64,000 nt of DNA from Providencia rettgeri (GCF_001874625.1 NZ_CP017671.1:868001-932000); one strand, 5' to 3'; shown: positions 1 through 9,097, counted from the first letter of the stretch. Translations and numbers: made by a program. Notes: generated by a model from the sequence alone, not told the origin.

Positions 1-832
1 GGTTGATGTACATCATCATGTTGCCGCCCATATCGTTGGTGAAGAAATGGGTACCTAAATAACGGTCTAACGTCAGAAGAGTCAGCGTCACAGTTAAGAT
101 AGGGAATGCAGCAACAATCAATACGTTAGTACATAACGCAGCCCAGCTGAATACAGGCATTTTCATCATCGACATACCCGGCGTACGCATACGGATAATA
201 GTTGCGATGAAGTTAACCCCTGTTAATAGTGTACCAATACCGGATATCTGGAGACTCCAGAGCCAATAATCGACCCCGACCCCCGGATTGTACTCCAAGC
301 CAGATAGTGGCGGATAAGCTAACCAACCTGTTTGTGCGAATTCACCTACCCCTAAAGAGATGTTGATAAGAACAACACCGACTACAAAGAACCAGAAGCT
401 CAATGAGTTAAGGAATGGGAAGGCAACGTCGCGTGCACCAATTTGCAGAGGTACAACGAGGTTCATCAGACCGACAACAAATGGAGTTGCCATGAAGAAA
501 ATCATGATAACGCCGTGTGCGGTAAAGATTTGGTCATAGTGATGAGGGTTTAAGAAGCCCTCTTGGCCAGCAGAAGCAAGTACTTGCTGACCCCGCATCA
601 TAATCGCATCCGCAAAGCCACGGAACAACATGACCATAGCGACAATGATGTACATGACACCAATTTTTTTATGGTCAACAGAAGTCAACCATTCTTTCCA
701 CAACCATTTCCACTTACCAAAGTATGTAATCGCACCGACCAGTGCGAGTCCACCAAGGACAATACCAATCAGTGTGACAACGATAATTGGCTCATGGAGC
801 GGAACTGCATCTAGTGTTAATTTTCCGAACAT
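1..832 (-). CDS. cyoB: Cytochrome bo3 ubiquinol oxidase subunit I, partial (C-terminal part beyond window)
   Basis: This is the catalytic haem-copper subunit of the proton-pumping quinol oxidase in the inner membrane. The first about 277 residues are visible; the family is about 660 residues long, so the C-terminal 60% lies off the left edge. The start [15 protein letters not shown], the motif [10 protein letters not shown] (with a haem ligand histidine) and several hydrophobic segments match E. coli CyoB closely. The ATG is preceded by a GAGGAATAAGG-type ribosome site that overlaps the end of cyoA, and only 4 bases separate the two genes, as in the cyoABCDE operon. The sequence is intact within the window. 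Confidence 0.97.
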   Translation of the reverse strand, partial: MFGKLTLDAVPLHEPIIVVTLIGIVLGGLALVGAITYFGKWKWLWKEWLTSVDHKKIGVMYIIVAMVMLFRGFADAIMMRGQQVLASAGQEGFLNPHHYDQIFTAHGVIMIFFMATPFVVGLMNLVVPLQIGARDVAFPFLNSLSFWFFVVGVVLINISLGVGEFAQTGWLAYPPLSGLEYNPGVGVDYWLWSLQISGIGTLLTGVNFIATIIRMRTPGMSMMKMPVFSWAALCTNVLIVAAFPILTVTLTLLTLDRYLGTHFFTNDMGGNMMMYIN

Positions 833-836
833 GCCC

Positions 837-1808
837 TTATTCCTCAGCGCCTGCTGCATGAGCACTGTGGCTCATTTGCATTGAATTGCCTGTAGTTTCT
901 TTATGATCAGTCATTGAATGACCTTCATTTTCTACAGGAGCGTGACCTTTATGGTGCTCATGACCAAACTTCAGAACGATATCTTCATAAAGTTTAGGTT
1001 TCACGCTTGAGAAGTAGGTAACAGGAACGTTCATGCTTGGCTTAGCGACTTCGTCGAACGCCTGCATGGTATCCATTGTTTTAGGAGAAGCTTTTACCTT
1101 TTGTACCCACTCATCAAAACCTTGGCGGTCAGGAGTTGCAATAGCATTAAACTTCATATCAGAGAAGCCATGGCCACTATAGCTTGCAGAGAAGCCTTTA
1201 TAAGTACCTGGTTCATTAGCGATTAAGTGAAGCTTAGTTTGCATACCCGCCATCGCGTAGATTTGGCCACCTAATGATGGAATGAAGAAAGAGTTCATCA
1301 CCGAATCTGACGTGATTTTGAAGTTGACTGGCACACCCGTAGGGAATGCAATTTCGTTAACTGTAGCAATACCTTGCTCTGGATAAATAAATATCCATTT
1401 CCAGTCAGCCGAAATAACTTCGATTGTGACAGGTTCCTGATCACTAACTAATGGCTGATATGGGTCCAGCTCATGTGTTGTTTTCCAAGTAATAGTACCT
1501 AGAATAATGATAATGATGATAGGAACAGTCCAGCAGACTAACTCTATTTTATTTGAGTGAGCCCAGTTTGGACGGTACGTAGCTGACTTGTTGGATTCAC
1601 GATATTTCATAGCGAAGATGATCGTCATGAAAATAACAGGAATAACAACAAGAAGCATTAAGCCAATTGCAATAAGAATTAGCTCTTTTTGTTTAACGCC
1701 AACGGCGCCTTTTGGATCCATCAACACCATATCGCACCCACCTAATAATAAGGCAGCTACAACGAGTGAGATTGCTCCGATACTTTTTTTGTAGTTCATA
1801 AGTCTCAT
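837..1808 (-). CDS. cyoA: Cytochrome bo3 ubiquinol oxidase subunit II (lipoprotein)
   Basis: Subunit II of the quinol oxidase, 323 residues. The start at MRLMNYKK matches the E. coli protein; a longer frame adds only four residues. A lipobox (LLLGGC) puts the lipidated cysteine near residue 25. Two membrane helices follow (about 41-65 and 88-108), then a periplasmic cupredoxin-like domain with [18 protein letters not shown] and [16 protein letters not shown]. As expected for a quinol oxidase, the CuA cysteines are absent. The last 45 residues are rich in His and Met ([15 protein letters not shown]). It is first in the cyo operon and has a good candidate promoter just upstream. Confidence 0.96.
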   Translation of the reverse strand: MRLMNYKKSIGAISLVVAALLLGGCDMVLMDPKGAVGVKQKELILIAIGLMLLVVIPVIFMTIIFAMKYRESNKSATYRPNWAHSNKIELVCWTVPIIIIIILGTITWKTTHELDPYQPLVSDQEPVTIEVISADWKWIFIYPEQGIATVNEIAFPTGVPVNFKITSDSVMNSFFIPSLGGQIYAMAGMQTKLHLIANEPGTYKGFSASYSGHGFSDMKFNAIATPDRQGFDEWVQKVKASPKTMDTMQAFDEVAKPSMNVPVTYFSSVKPKLYEDIVLKFGHEHHKGHAPVENEGHSMTDHKETTGNSMQMSHSAHAAGAEE

Positions 1809-1858
1809 CCACGACCCCAAATGACAAAGATTCTAATTGTCGTTTCATCAGTGCGGGC

Positions 1859-1887
1859 ATTTTACGGTAAGGTTATGCGAGTGTAAA
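1859..1887 (-). promoter_or_regulatory. Candidate sigma-70 promoter of the cyo operon
   Basis: Read on the minus strand there is TTTACA, a 17-base spacer and TAAAAT, ending about 50 bases before the cyoA ATG. Hexamers and spacing are near consensus. ArcA, FNR and other regulators control cyo in E. coli; I see TGTTA half-sites just upstream (1913-1917, 1926-1930) but cannot call an ArcA box from them. Confidence 0.55.
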
Positions 1888-2236
1888 TGATTGTAAGGCA
1901 AAGAAACGGAATTGTTAGCTCTTTATGTTAATATGATCACATGTAAAGAACTTATAAAGAAAAAGTTAAAATTGATACGCATTATAAGTATATATTGATA
2001 AAAGCCCGCTAATACTAAATTATCTTAGTAATTATTCAAAGAAAAATATATACAAAAGAAGCATAAAAATAAGCGAACTGATATGAATGATAAGTAAAAT
2101 GCTAAGGGAAGTTACGGTTTTTATTGCTGATAAAACCATTTTTATGGTTTTATCAGCAAAATAGTAAAGAAAAATTATTACTTTACTGATAAAAAAAGAA
2201 AAATCATTAAATGCTAATGCAATTTTCTGGAGCGCG
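1888..2236. other. Intergenic region between tsx-like gene and cyo
   Basis: About 350 bases without a credible gene, strongly AT-rich. It holds upstream regulatory DNA for cyoA at its left end and a long perfect hairpin (2124-2159) near its right end. I see nothing else I can name. Confidence 0.6.
2124..2159. terminator. Long perfect hairpin, probable terminator of the tsx-like gene
   Basis: A 16-base-pair perfect inverted repeat (TTGCTGATAAAACCAT and its complement) around a TTTT loop. It lies about 80 bases past the stop codon of the minus-strand channel gene. A run of T is not clear on either side, so intrinsic termination is inferred from position and stem strength only; an RNA-stabilising element is possible. 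Confidence 0.45.
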
Positions 2237-3007
2237 TTAGAATGTATACTTTAATGTATAAATGATTGCATCTTGGTAAAAAGTATCCCCTAACTTATTG
2301 TCAGCATAGCGATATTGCACACCCGCAGATAAGTGCTTGGTTGCATTCCACCAAAAAGCGACCGCCCCATTTATGCCATCGCGTTTGCCACCGTTATAGC
2401 GTTTATTTCTTGCAAATTCCATTTCGTGCCAGTTGGTGATCATAAAGTTTTCTTCTAACACGTTGAAATTATAACCGGCAACCCAACCTGCGACATAGCC
2501 ATTATTTCCGGAATAGAATGTTTGGTCTGTATAATTCAATGCGATAAACGGTTTAAACCACAAGTCACCAAATGCGGTGTTATAACCGATACCATATAGC
2601 GTATTGACGTCATGGAAGTTGCCACCATATTTAGCTCCCGGCAATGACCAAGTTCCATAAACATGACCATACAAATTAAAACCCGTATCACCTAAATAGT
2701 AACGACCAGTTGTTTTAATGGTATAGCGGCGATTACGTCCGGAATCGGTGTGCTGAGAGTGGAACGGGTTTTCTAGATCAAAAAAACCATATAATTCACC
2801 CCAATTAAAATTAGCTCCTCCCTCTAATTCAATATAAGCAAAGTCTTTTTTACGCGTAGTCGTTTCTGTTTTTGTTTCAGTACGATGTGACCAATCTAAA
2901 TAGTTTACATTGATATCAGCAAAGCCATTTTGATAGCCAATAAAATCGTCAGAATATGCCGTTCCGGCTATAGATGCTAAGGTTGCTATGCAAATGATTT
3001 TTTTCAT
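2237..3007 (-). CDS. Tsx/OmpK-family outer-membrane nucleoside channel-like protein
   Basis: A 256-residue outer-membrane beta-barrel protein. Residues 1-19 form a signal peptide (cleavage after AYS). The mature part shows alternating aromatic strands, a terminal phenylalanine (LKYTF) typical of BAM-assembled barrels, and features of the nucleoside-specific channel family in its OmpK-like branch: NVNYLDW near the N-terminus, FYSGNNGYVAGWVAGYNF, and ITNWHEMEFARN. It is more similar in kind to OmpK than to E. coli Tsx. Its substrate is therefore uncertain; nucleosides are the family inference. A CRP-like site lies about 135 bases upstream, which fits cAMP-CRP control known for tsx genes. It stands alone on the minus strand. 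Confidence 0.85.
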   Translation of the reverse strand: MKKIICIATLASIAGTAYSDDFIGYQNGFADINVNYLDWSHRTETKTETTTRKKDFAYIELEGGANFNWGELYGFFDLENPFHSQHTDSGRNRRYTIKTTGRYYLGDTGFNLYGHVYGTWSLPGAKYGGNFHDVNTLYGIGYNTAFGDLWFKPFIALNYTDQTFYSGNNGYVAGWVAGYNFNVLEENFMITNWHEMEFARNKRYNGGKRDGINGAVAFWWNATKHLSAGVQYRYADNKLGDTFYQDAIIYTLKYTF

Positions 3008-3138
3008 AATAGATTATTTTCGTTTAATGATTAATAAGGTTGGGTTGTACGCTATCTGTTAACGCATTAGACAGTCAGCCTTTAACTTGTGATATATTAG
3101 TCTTTAAAATTGCAATTAAGAAATATATTTCAGTCTTA

Positions 3139-3156
3139 TGGTGATCGTAATCACGA
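3139..3156 (-). promoter_or_regulatory. CRP-like site upstream of the tsx-like gene
   Basis: GTGA, six bases, TCAC: the exact half-site spacing of a CRP operator (positions 3141-3154). It is 135 bases upstream of the channel gene start on the minus strand. CRP control of tsx is established in E. coli; here it is inferred from the motif. Confidence 0.5.
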
Positions 3157-3213
3157 TATTGAGTTGGATTTAGTTAAATTTGCTATTTGGGTCTAATTTA
3201 ATCAACAGATCAG

Positions 3214-3246
3214 ATTCCCTAAACTAATAAGTTCTATTTAGGGAAT
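3214..3246. terminator. Hairpin downstream of ampG
   Basis: Ten-base-pair perfect inverted repeat (ATTCCCTAAA and its complement) with a 13-base loop, 35 bases beyond the ampG stop. No strong T run follows on the minus strand, so this is a weak terminator call. Confidence 0.35.
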
Positions 3247-3280
3247 TGATTTAATGGATGAGGGGGGATTTAATGAAGGA

Positions 3281-4783
3281 CTAGGATTGAGACGTTTTAC
3301 GGACAGCTAGAAAATCTAAGCTACCACCTATAATTAAACTGATAGCGCCAATACTAATACCTGTATTAAATATTAGATTTTGATAACTAGGGAGAGCCAA
3401 CCAAAACTCAATTTGTGTTGTAAATAAATACAGTTTCATGCCACTAAATGAGAACACAAGTAGCGAAAGCAGCCAAATAGATAGAAAACTGACCGCAGTA
3501 ATTAGAGCATATACGGCAAAGCGATAACCTTTGGCATATAACTCACGGCGCTGAAATAAGCCTGTAGTCTGTGTGTAAACCAAAGAGGTTCGGCAAGCTA
3601 ATAATAGTAAAACCCCAGGAACAGCCACACCAATTGAAATTAGGTAGAAAAGCGGCCAGCCATAATTACTGACAAAAATACTAGCAATTGGCCCAATATA
3701 TACACGCCCTACAGCAGAAAGCGCTGAAAGCAGTGCAAATTGCGTTGCTGACAATGATTTATTACACAATGTCATTAACAGGGCAACAAATGCAGCTGTT
3801 CCCATACCAGAGAAAATATTTTCAAGAAAAATAATTGAACCCATGGTGAGAATGTGTGGAGGTGTGATTGCTAAAAACCAATACCCTATATTTGACCCGC
3901 CTTGCAGTAACCCAAAAAGAAACAGAGCCTTAAATAAGCTCATGTTTTTCATTAGGTACCCACCTAAAAGCGCCCCAATAATGGTTGCTGCCATCCCAAC
4001 CGTTTTATTGACAGTGCCAACCTCACTTAAGCTAAAGCCTAATGCATTCAATAAAAAGTTAGTATTCAACGCCATTACAAAGGCATCGCCGAGTTTATAA
4101 AACACTAACAGTAATAAAATCAGCCAAGCATTGTTGCGGCTAAAGAATTCAGCTAAGGGTTCGTAGATGGCTTTTTTTAGGGATGTGGGAGGAGCAGTAT
4201 CTTCTTCAGGTTCTTTGGCTAGCAGTGTTGCGATAACACCAATAACCATTAACCCTGCCATCAGTAGGTAGAGTTGTTTCCAGGTTAAAAACTTATCGGC
4301 TAACCAAAGTGCAAGCCCACCAGAAACGAGCATGCTGATCCGATAGCCCATCACAGAGGTCGCAGCGCCAATTCCACGTTCTTCTGCACTGAGTAAATCG
4401 GTTTTATATGCGTCAAAAACAATATCTTGGGAGGCAGAGCAAAATGCAACAGTGACAGCTAACGCAGCAAGATACCATAAGTGTTCAGAAGGGTTCATGA
4501 AACCCATCGCGGCAATACTGATAATTAACAAAATCTGAGTTGTTAATAACCACCCACGGCGTCGGCCGAGGAATGGCGGGGTATAGCGATCCATCATAGG
4601 GGACCACAGAAACTTCAATACATAAGCTTGACCGACTAATGAAAAGAAACCAATGGTTCTGATATCAACATTTTCAACAGTTAACCAAGCCTGTAAAGTA
4701 CCCGCAGTAAGTGCTAAAGGCAGCCCTGAGACAAAGCCTAAAAGAATTAAAGTAATATTATTGGGTAGTGTAAAACGAGGCAT
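3281..4783 (-). CDS. ampG: Muropeptide permease AmpG (MFS)
   Basis: Inner-membrane major-facilitator transporter that brings GlcNAc-anhydroMurNAc peptides from the periplasm to the cytoplasm for cell-wall recycling, and thereby feeds AmpC-inducer signalling in relatives. About 500 residues, as in E. coli (491). Strong family blocks are LGFVSGLPLALTAGTLQAW, SPMMDRYTPPFLGRRRGW, FCSASQDIVFDAYKTD and ALLMTLCNKSLSATQFALLS. The start at MPRFTLP is chosen because GAGGGG lies just upstream; an 18-residue longer frame has no counterpart in AmpG. It follows yajG on the same strand, an order conserved in enterobacteria. Confidence 0.96.
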   Translation of the reverse strand: MPRFTLPNNITLILLGFVSGLPLALTAGTLQAWLTVENVDIRTIGFFSLVGQAYVLKFLWSPMMDRYTPPFLGRRRGWLLTTQILLIISIAAMGFMNPSEHLWYLAALAVTVAFCSASQDIVFDAYKTDLLSAEERGIGAATSVMGYRISMLVSGGLALWLADKFLTWKQLYLLMAGLMVIGVIATLLAKEPEEDTAPPTSLKKAIYEPLAEFFSRNNAWLILLLLVFYKLGDAFVMALNTNFLLNALGFSLSEVGTVNKTVGMAATIIGALLGGYLMKNMSLFKALFLFGLLQGGSNIGYWFLAITPPHILTMGSIIFLENIFSGMGTAAFVALLMTLCNKSLSATQFALLSALSAVGRVYIGPIASIFVSNYGWPLFYLISIGVAVPGVLLLLACRTSLVYTQTTGLFQRRELYAKGYRFAVYALITAVSFLSIWLLSLLVFSFSGMKLYLFTTQIEFWLALPSYQNLIFNTGISIGAISLIIGGSLDFLAVRKTSQS

Positions 4784-4863
4784 AATCCCCTCTAGGCCTA
4801 ATGTTATATTGCTGCAATACATTGACTGGGGAGACATTGCACTGCGGAGCTAGTCGCCGCGCT

Positions 4864-4902
4864 AGGCTACCCAAGTCATGGTGATTAAAACTTGGATAGC
4901 TT
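4864..4902. repeat. Imperfect inverted repeat between yajG and ampG
   Basis: AGGCTACCCAAGT pairs with ACTTGGATAGCTT across a 13-base gap, with one mismatch and one wobble pair. It has no T run on the minus strand, so it is more likely an mRNA structure between the two co-directional genes than a terminator. Confidence 0.35.
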
Positions 4903-4928
4903 AATACGTTATAGTGTAGATTGCCCGA

Positions 4929-5510
4929 TTAATAGCGTGAATTCTGTCTGATAAAATCGGTGATTTCTTGGTCTGTAGCCATATCTGCAATTAAATCAGC
5001 CAATGCACTATTGATAGCAGTTTCTATTTTGGCATTACTCGCAGCCAACAATTCTTGCGTATTAAAGTTGCGTGTGAATGAACGCGTTTTGGTCGAACCA
5101 TTCGGTGCTGTAGCTATAATACTAACGCTAGAGTTGACGGTAATATTGTGGCGTAAACTGCCTTCAGCAACTTTAGTCTCTAATTTATTCAATTGAACCA
5201 CTAAATTCACATTTGCAGGCGATGTCACCATGAAGCCGCGCGCTGCCATTTGTTTTTCTACTGCTTCTTGCATGAGGTAACGCGGGTCACGCGATGGGTT
5301 AAGCACGACTAAGCTACCATTACGATTCACTTCTGCTAAGGACTTATTAGTGCGGTTATCAACACTACTGACACTAATTGATGTTGCATTTAATGTCGGG
5401 TTTTTAGCAGGTAAAGCAATTTTCGGTTCAAGTGATAGCGTGTTGCTGCTAGTTGCACATCCAGCGAGCAGGAACAACGCAACAAGTGGAAAACACAGTT
5501 TTTTTAACAT
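4929..5510 (-). CDS. yajG: YajG family lipoprotein
   Basis: A 193-residue lipoprotein of unknown biochemical function. The lipobox LLAGC is at about residues 14-18 after the basic start MLKKLCFP. The body has the YajG pattern: TSISVSSVDNRTNKSLAE, RDPRYLMQEAVEKQMAARGF, and a C-terminal DLIADMATDQEITDFI close to E. coli YajG. A frame 22 residues longer exists but the lipoprotein signal argues for this start. It is upstream of ampG on the same strand and opposite to bolA, the arrangement known from E. coli. Confidence 0.92.
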   Translation of the reverse strand: MLKKLCFPLVALFLLAGCATSSNTLSLEPKIALPAKNPTLNATSISVSSVDNRTNKSLAEVNRNGSLVVLNPSRDPRYLMQEAVEKQMAARGFMVTSPANVNLVVQLNKLETKVAEGSLRHNITVNSSVSIIATAPNGSTKTRSFTRNFNTQELLAASNAKIETAINSALADLIADMATDQEITDFIRQNSRY

Positions 5511-5660
5511 AATTTTTCCCAGTTCATCTTTCCTAATTGAAAATGTTTCGTTATGGTGCGGGTAGCCGTTATACAATATAGAATGTTGTGGTTTATTTTC
5601 CCTGAATGGTTAGACAACATTTTTTAAAAAAATTCGCACTAACGTATCGCTATCATAACA

Positions 5661-5691
5661 TTGCCAAATCATAATCGGGTATTTCTATAAT
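5661..5691 (+). promoter_or_regulatory. Possible bolA promoter
   Basis: TTGCCA and TATAAT separated by 19 bases, about 85 bases before the bolA ATG. The -10 is perfect but the spacer is long. E. coli bolA is known for a sigma-S gearbox promoter; I cannot tell sigma-S from sigma-70 use here. Confidence 0.3.
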
Positions 5692-5775
5692 AAGAAGACA
5701 ACATTAATTAAGATGTGCAATATAGTTTACTGAACTTACCAATACTAGAGAGAATCACAATTTAAGGAGTATTTT

Positions 5776-6114
5776 ATGGTCGCTAATGCATCGCAAAGTA
5801 TGCAAGATCGAGTGAGCCAAAAATTACAAACTGCTTTTGAACCTTCACATTTAGATGTGATCAACGAAAGTCATCAACACAATGTATTACCCGGTTCAGA
5901 AAGCCATTTTAAGGTAGTTTTAGTCAGCGATAAATTTGAGAATAAACGAATGCTTGCTCGTCATCGTGAAATTTATGCTATTTTAGCCGATGAATTAGCG
6001 GGGGGCATCCATGCTCTTGCTTTGCACACTTATACACAAAAAGAATGGGATGAGCTTGCCAATACGGCATTAAAATCGCCAGCCTGTCGTGGTGTTGGTG
6101 GAGTAAACCGGTAA
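5776..6114 (+). CDS. bolA: BolA family transcriptional regulator / morphogene
   Basis: BolA, 112 residues, slightly longer than the 105 of E. coli. BolA is a cytoplasmic KH-like fold protein that pairs with monothiol glutaredoxins and influences shape and stress-phase gene expression. The signature is visible as SHFKVVLVSDKFENKRMLARHREIYAIL and the C-terminal GGIHALALHTYT. The start has a good AAGGAG site 7 bases upstream. It is divergent from yajG and upstream of tig, as in E. coli, and is closed by its own terminator. Confidence 0.96.
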   Translation: MVANASQSMQDRVSQKLQTAFEPSHLDVINESHQHNVLPGSESHFKVVLVSDKFENKRMLARHREIYAILADELAGGIHALALHTYTQKEWDELANTALKSPACRGVGGVNR

Positions 6115-6118
6115 TTTT

Positions 6119-6151
6119 TAGTTTCAGTTAATAGACTGAAACTATTCTTTT
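6119..6151 (+). terminator. Terminator of bolA
   Basis: Perfect 10-base-pair stem (TAGTTTCAGT and its complement), six-base loop, then TTCTTTT, starting 4 bases after the bolA stop. Confidence 0.75.
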
Positions 6152-6276
6152 GATAATTTATCATTCCTATGATGGGTTTGATGAGTATTTTTTCTTCAAA
6201 TTTTGAAGGGAAATAAAAAATTTAGTCAGAAAAGTCACAAATAAAGAGGAAAAATCGCTTCTTTTCTCAGCTTTTC

Positions 6277-6305
6277 TCGACTCAGGGCGCATGCATCGGT
6301 ATAAT
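6277..6305 (+). promoter_or_regulatory. Candidate tig promoter
   Basis: Perfect TATAAT at 6300-6305 with TCGACT 17 bases upstream. It would give a leader of about 150 bases before the tig ATG. The region from the bolA terminator to tig (about 310 bases) contains no gene; the leader carries GC-rich short repeats around 6375-6400 whose meaning I do not know. Confidence 0.5.
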
Positions 6306-6464
6306 GCTGCGTCTAATTTTCAGTAAGGTTTCGGGACGCTTCTGATATCAGGGATGACCGTTATGAAAGTAACGCCCCCGGTTCTGGAAGGGAGACAGCC
6401 AATATGATTTAATGGCATAACTCTGGAGTAGACCGATCACTAAGATTTATTTTGAGGTAAGAAG

Positions 6465-7769
6465 ATGCAAGTTTCTGTTGAAACGACTCAAGGCCTTGGG
6501 CGTCGTGTAACAATCACCGTTCCTGCCACTGATATTGAAAAAGCAGTAAATAGCGAGCTAGTCAGCGTTGCTAAAAAAGTGCGTATTGATGGTTTCCGTA
6601 AAGGGAAAGTACCAATGAACATTGTTAAACAACGTTACGGTGCGTCAGTTATGCAAGACGTTCTGGGCGATGTTATGCAACGCAACTTCATTAACGCTAT
6701 TATTGAGCAAAAAATCAACCCAGCGGGTGCGCCTAGTTACAAACCAGAGCAACTCGAAGACGGTAAAGATTTTGTCTATTCAGTTGAATTCGAAGTTTAC
6801 CCAGAAATCGAATTAACAGGTTTAGAAACGATTGAAGTTGAAAAACCGGCTGTATCTGTAAAAGATGAAGATCTGGAAAGCATGTTAGAAACTCTGCGTA
6901 AGCAACAATCGGAGTGGAAAGAAGTTGAAGCAGCAGCAGAAGCTGATTCTCGTATCACTATCAACTTCACTGGTTCTATCGATGGTGAAGAGTTTGAAGG
7001 TGGTAAAGCAGAAGACTTCGCATTAGTTATGGGTGAAGGTCGCATGATCCCAGGCTTTGAAGAAGGCGTTGTTGGCCACAAAGCTGGCGAAGAGTTTGAG
7101 ATTGAAGTTAACTTCCCTGAAGATTACCACGCTGAAAACCTGAAAGGTAAAGCAGCAAAATTTGCTATCGTTCTGAAGAAAGTAGAACAGCGCGAATTAC
7201 CTGAATTCACTGAAGAATTCATTAAGCGTTTCGGTATCGCTGATGGTTCTTTAGATGGTCTGCGTGCAGAAGTGCGTAAAAACATGGAACGTGAACTGAA
7301 AAATGCAGTTCGTAACCGTGTGAAGGCTCAAGTATTAGAAGGCCTGATCAAAGCTAATGACATCGAAGTTCCAGCAGCGGTTGTTGATGGTGAAATCGAT
7401 GTTCTGCGTCGCCAAGCTGCACAGCGTTTTGGTGGTGATGAAAAACAAGCGATGGAATTACCACGTGAACTGTTCGAAGAACAAGCTAAACGTCGCGTTG
7501 TTATCGGCCTGCTGTTAGGCGAAGTGATCAACAAAAATGAGCTGAAAGCTGACGAAGATCGCGTTAAAGCGCTAATCGAAGAGATGGCATCTGCATACGA
7601 AGATCCAGCTGAAGTTATCGAATACTATAGCAAAAACGAAGAGTTAATGAACAGCGTTCGTAACTTAGCTTTAGAAGAACAAGCCGTTGAAACTGTACTG
7701 GCGGTTGCTAAAGTGACAGAAAAAGAAACTAACTTTACTGAGCTGATGAACCAAGTTCAAGCTGGTTAA
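6465..7769 (+). CDS. tig: Trigger factor, ribosome-associated chaperone and prolyl isomerase
   Basis: Trigger factor, 434 residues against 432 in E. coli. It binds the ribosome at the exit tunnel and holds nascent chains. The N-terminal ribosome-binding domain shows the signature GFRKGKVP at about residues 44-51. The FKBP-type isomerase domain spans about 150-245 ([33 protein letters not shown]). The helical C-terminal chaperone arms follow. A GAGG site precedes the ATG. It is monocistronic with its own promoter and strong terminator, upstream of clpPX as usual. Confidence 0.98.
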   Translation: MQVSVETTQGLGRRVTITVPATDIEKAVNSELVSVAKKVRIDGFRKGKVPMNIVKQRYGASVMQDVLGDVMQRNFINAIIEQKINPAGAPSYKPEQLEDGKDFVYSVEFEVYPEIELTGLETIEVEKPAVSVKDEDLESMLETLRKQQSEWKEVEAAAEADSRITINFTGSIDGEEFEGGKAEDFALVMGEGRMIPGFEEGVVGHKAGEEFEIEVNFPEDYHAENLKGKAAKFAIVLKKVEQRELPEFTEEFIKRFGIADGSLDGLRAEVRKNMERELKNAVRNRVKAQVLEGLIKANDIEVPAAVVDGEIDVLRRQAAQRFGGDEKQAMELPRELFEEQAKRRVVIGLLLGEVINKNELKADEDRVKALIEEMASAYEDPAEVIEYYSKNEELMNSVRNLALEEQAVETVLAVAKVTEKETNFTELMNQVQAG

Positions 7770-7791
7770 TTTTTTTCTTGCTGTAGAAAAT

Positions 7792-7824
7792 AAAAAACCC
7801 GTAGTGTGTTACTGCGGGTTTTTT
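7792..7824 (+). terminator. Terminator of tig
   Basis: AAAAAACCCGTAGT pairs with ACTGCGGGTTTTTT (one G-U pair) around a five-base loop and ends in a run of six T. A-rich and T-rich arms suggest it also works on the opposite strand. Confidence 0.85.
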
Positions 7825-7936
7825 GTCAATTAAAGCCGTTAAATTAACACTTTTGTGAATTTAGCTAGGTTAGCCTTGAAAATCACATTTAAACCCTAAT
7901 TATATTATCTATACTTCAAGTAGCATGAATGTGCTC

Positions 7937-8058
7937 ACTATACTTCAAGCTGTAATGTGGTTGATTATGTTTATACATACTAGTTACATACAAATGTGCA
8001 CTCTAAGAGGCTGATTGGCTTGTGGTCTAGCTACCACGTGAATGATTTAGAGTATAGT
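7937..8058. repeat. Degenerate 122-base palindromic repeat with terminal inverted repeats
   Basis: The element starts with ACTATACTTCAAG and ends with TTTAGAGTATAGT, giving an eight-base perfect terminal inverted repeat. An extra copy of the left end (TATACTTCAAG) sits just outside at about 7910. Sequences beginning TATACTTCAAG and ending near ATTTAGAGTATA are, from memory, a dispersed intergenic repeat in Morganellaceae, Yersinia and Photorhabdus. Non-coding. Two structurally related copies lie in the hpa region. Confidence 0.55.
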
Positions 8059-8321
8059 TTTTGATTTGCGAAAAGCTTTAATTGAGATTTGAATTATTTT
8101 AAATAGCTTAACATTGAAGAAAGTGCTGATATCAGCCTAACGGGTTATTTCGCAAATTTTGAAAATCAGGTAAGGTTTTCTAATGGGATAATCCGTGTAA
8201 CCTAATTAACTTGTGTTAAACTATTTTCAACAGCGTCTTGTTTACTGCAGCATATTTAGCTGCATTTTCTTCTTAATTTTTATCTGTGACGCGGTTAAAT
8301 TTTAGCTAAACTAAAAATAAG

Positions 8322-8356
8322 AAGATCGCAACAGGTTGCAGGCACGGTCTTTTTTT
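8322..8356 (+). terminator. Intrinsic terminator just upstream of clpP
   Basis: AAGATCG pairs with CGGTCTT (one G-U) with a nested GCAAC/GTTGC hairpin inside, followed directly by a run of T. It lies about 110 bases before the clpP ATG and far past the tig terminator, so it must stop some other transcript or attenuate clpP read-through. Confidence 0.6.
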
Positions 8357-8378
8357 AAGGCAGATGTTTTAAAGACAG

Positions 8379-8408
8379 TTGTTTGTGGCACGATCTCTGC
8401 TCTATATA
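8379..8408 (+). promoter_or_regulatory. Candidate clpP promoter
   Basis: TTGTTT, 18-base spacer, TATATA, just after the upstream terminator and about 55 bases before the clpP ATG. No convincing sigma-32 pattern was found here, although E. coli clpP is heat-inducible. Confidence 0.45.
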
Positions 8409-8464
8409 GCGGACAGAAAGCAAATTAGGCGCAAGCACCAGAACGTTTTTAATAGGAGATTTCG

Positions 8465-9085
8465 ATGTCACATTTTGGCAGTCAGGAACAATTAGCATCC
8501 CAAATGGCACTTGTGCCAATGGTCGTAGAGCAAACCTCCCGTGGTGAGCGCTCATATGATATTTACTCACGTCTATTAAAAGAACGGATTATCTTCCTGA
8601 CAGGTCAAGTGGAAGACCATATGGCGAACTTAATCGTCGCTCAAATGTTATTTCTTGAAGCAGAAAACCCTGAAAAAGATATTCATCTGTATATTAATTC
8701 ACCTGGTGGTGTGATTACAGCAGGAATGTCAATTTATGACACAATGCAATTTATCAAGCCTGATGTGAGTACTATTTGTATGGGGCAAGCATGTTCCATG
8801 GGGGCTTTCTTATTGACAGCAGGTACGAAAGGTAAACGTTTTTGTTTACCTAACTCACGAGTCATGATCCACCAACCATTGGGTGGCTACCAAGGCCAAG
8901 CGACAGATATTGAAATTCATGCTCAAGAAATCCTCAAAGTGAAAGCACGTATGAATGAGCTAATGGCTCAACATACAGGGAAATCTATTGAAGAAATTAA
9001 CCGTGACACGGAGCGTGACCGTTTCTTATCGGCTAATGAAGCAAAAGAATATGGTTTAGTCGACCAAATTTATAGTAGCCGTTAA
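8465..9085 (+). CDS. clpP: ATP-dependent Clp protease proteolytic subunit
   Basis: ClpP serine protease, 206 residues (207 in E. coli). Fourteen subunits form the barrel that works with ClpX or ClpA. The catalytic triad is Ser111 (GQACSMGAF), His136 (MIHQPLGG) and Asp185, all at the E. coli numbering including the propeptide. The residue before the catalytic serine is Cys rather than the Ala of E. coli, a mild oddity. A TAGGAG ribosome site precedes the ATG. clpX follows 116 bases downstream on the same strand. Confidence 0.98.
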   Translation: MSHFGSQEQLASQMALVPMVVEQTSRGERSYDIYSRLLKERIIFLTGQVEDHMANLIVAQMLFLEAENPEKDIHLYINSPGGVITAGMSIYDTMQFIKPDVSTICMGQACSMGAFLLTAGTKGKRFCLPNSRVMIHQPLGGYQGQATDIEIHAQEILKVKARMNELMAQHTGKSIEEINRDTERDRFLSANEAKEYGLVDQIYSSR

Positions 9086-9097
9086 TGGGTCAACTTT

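Larger units (their letters stand above)
8059..8464 (+). other. Non-coding region upstream of clpP with two terminator-like hairpins
   Basis: About 400 bases without a credible gene. It contains a TGCAGC/GCTGCA hairpin followed by TTTTCTTCTT (8246-8274), a stronger T-tailed hairpin at 8322-8356 and a plausible clpP promoter at 8379-8408. A short transcript ending at these hairpins is possible but I see no conserved RNA family. Confidence 0.4.

Noticed and set aside
563-884. Small plus-strand frames over cyoB/cyoA
   Set aside because: They overlap the conserved coding sequence of cyoB and cyoA and lack any protein family features.
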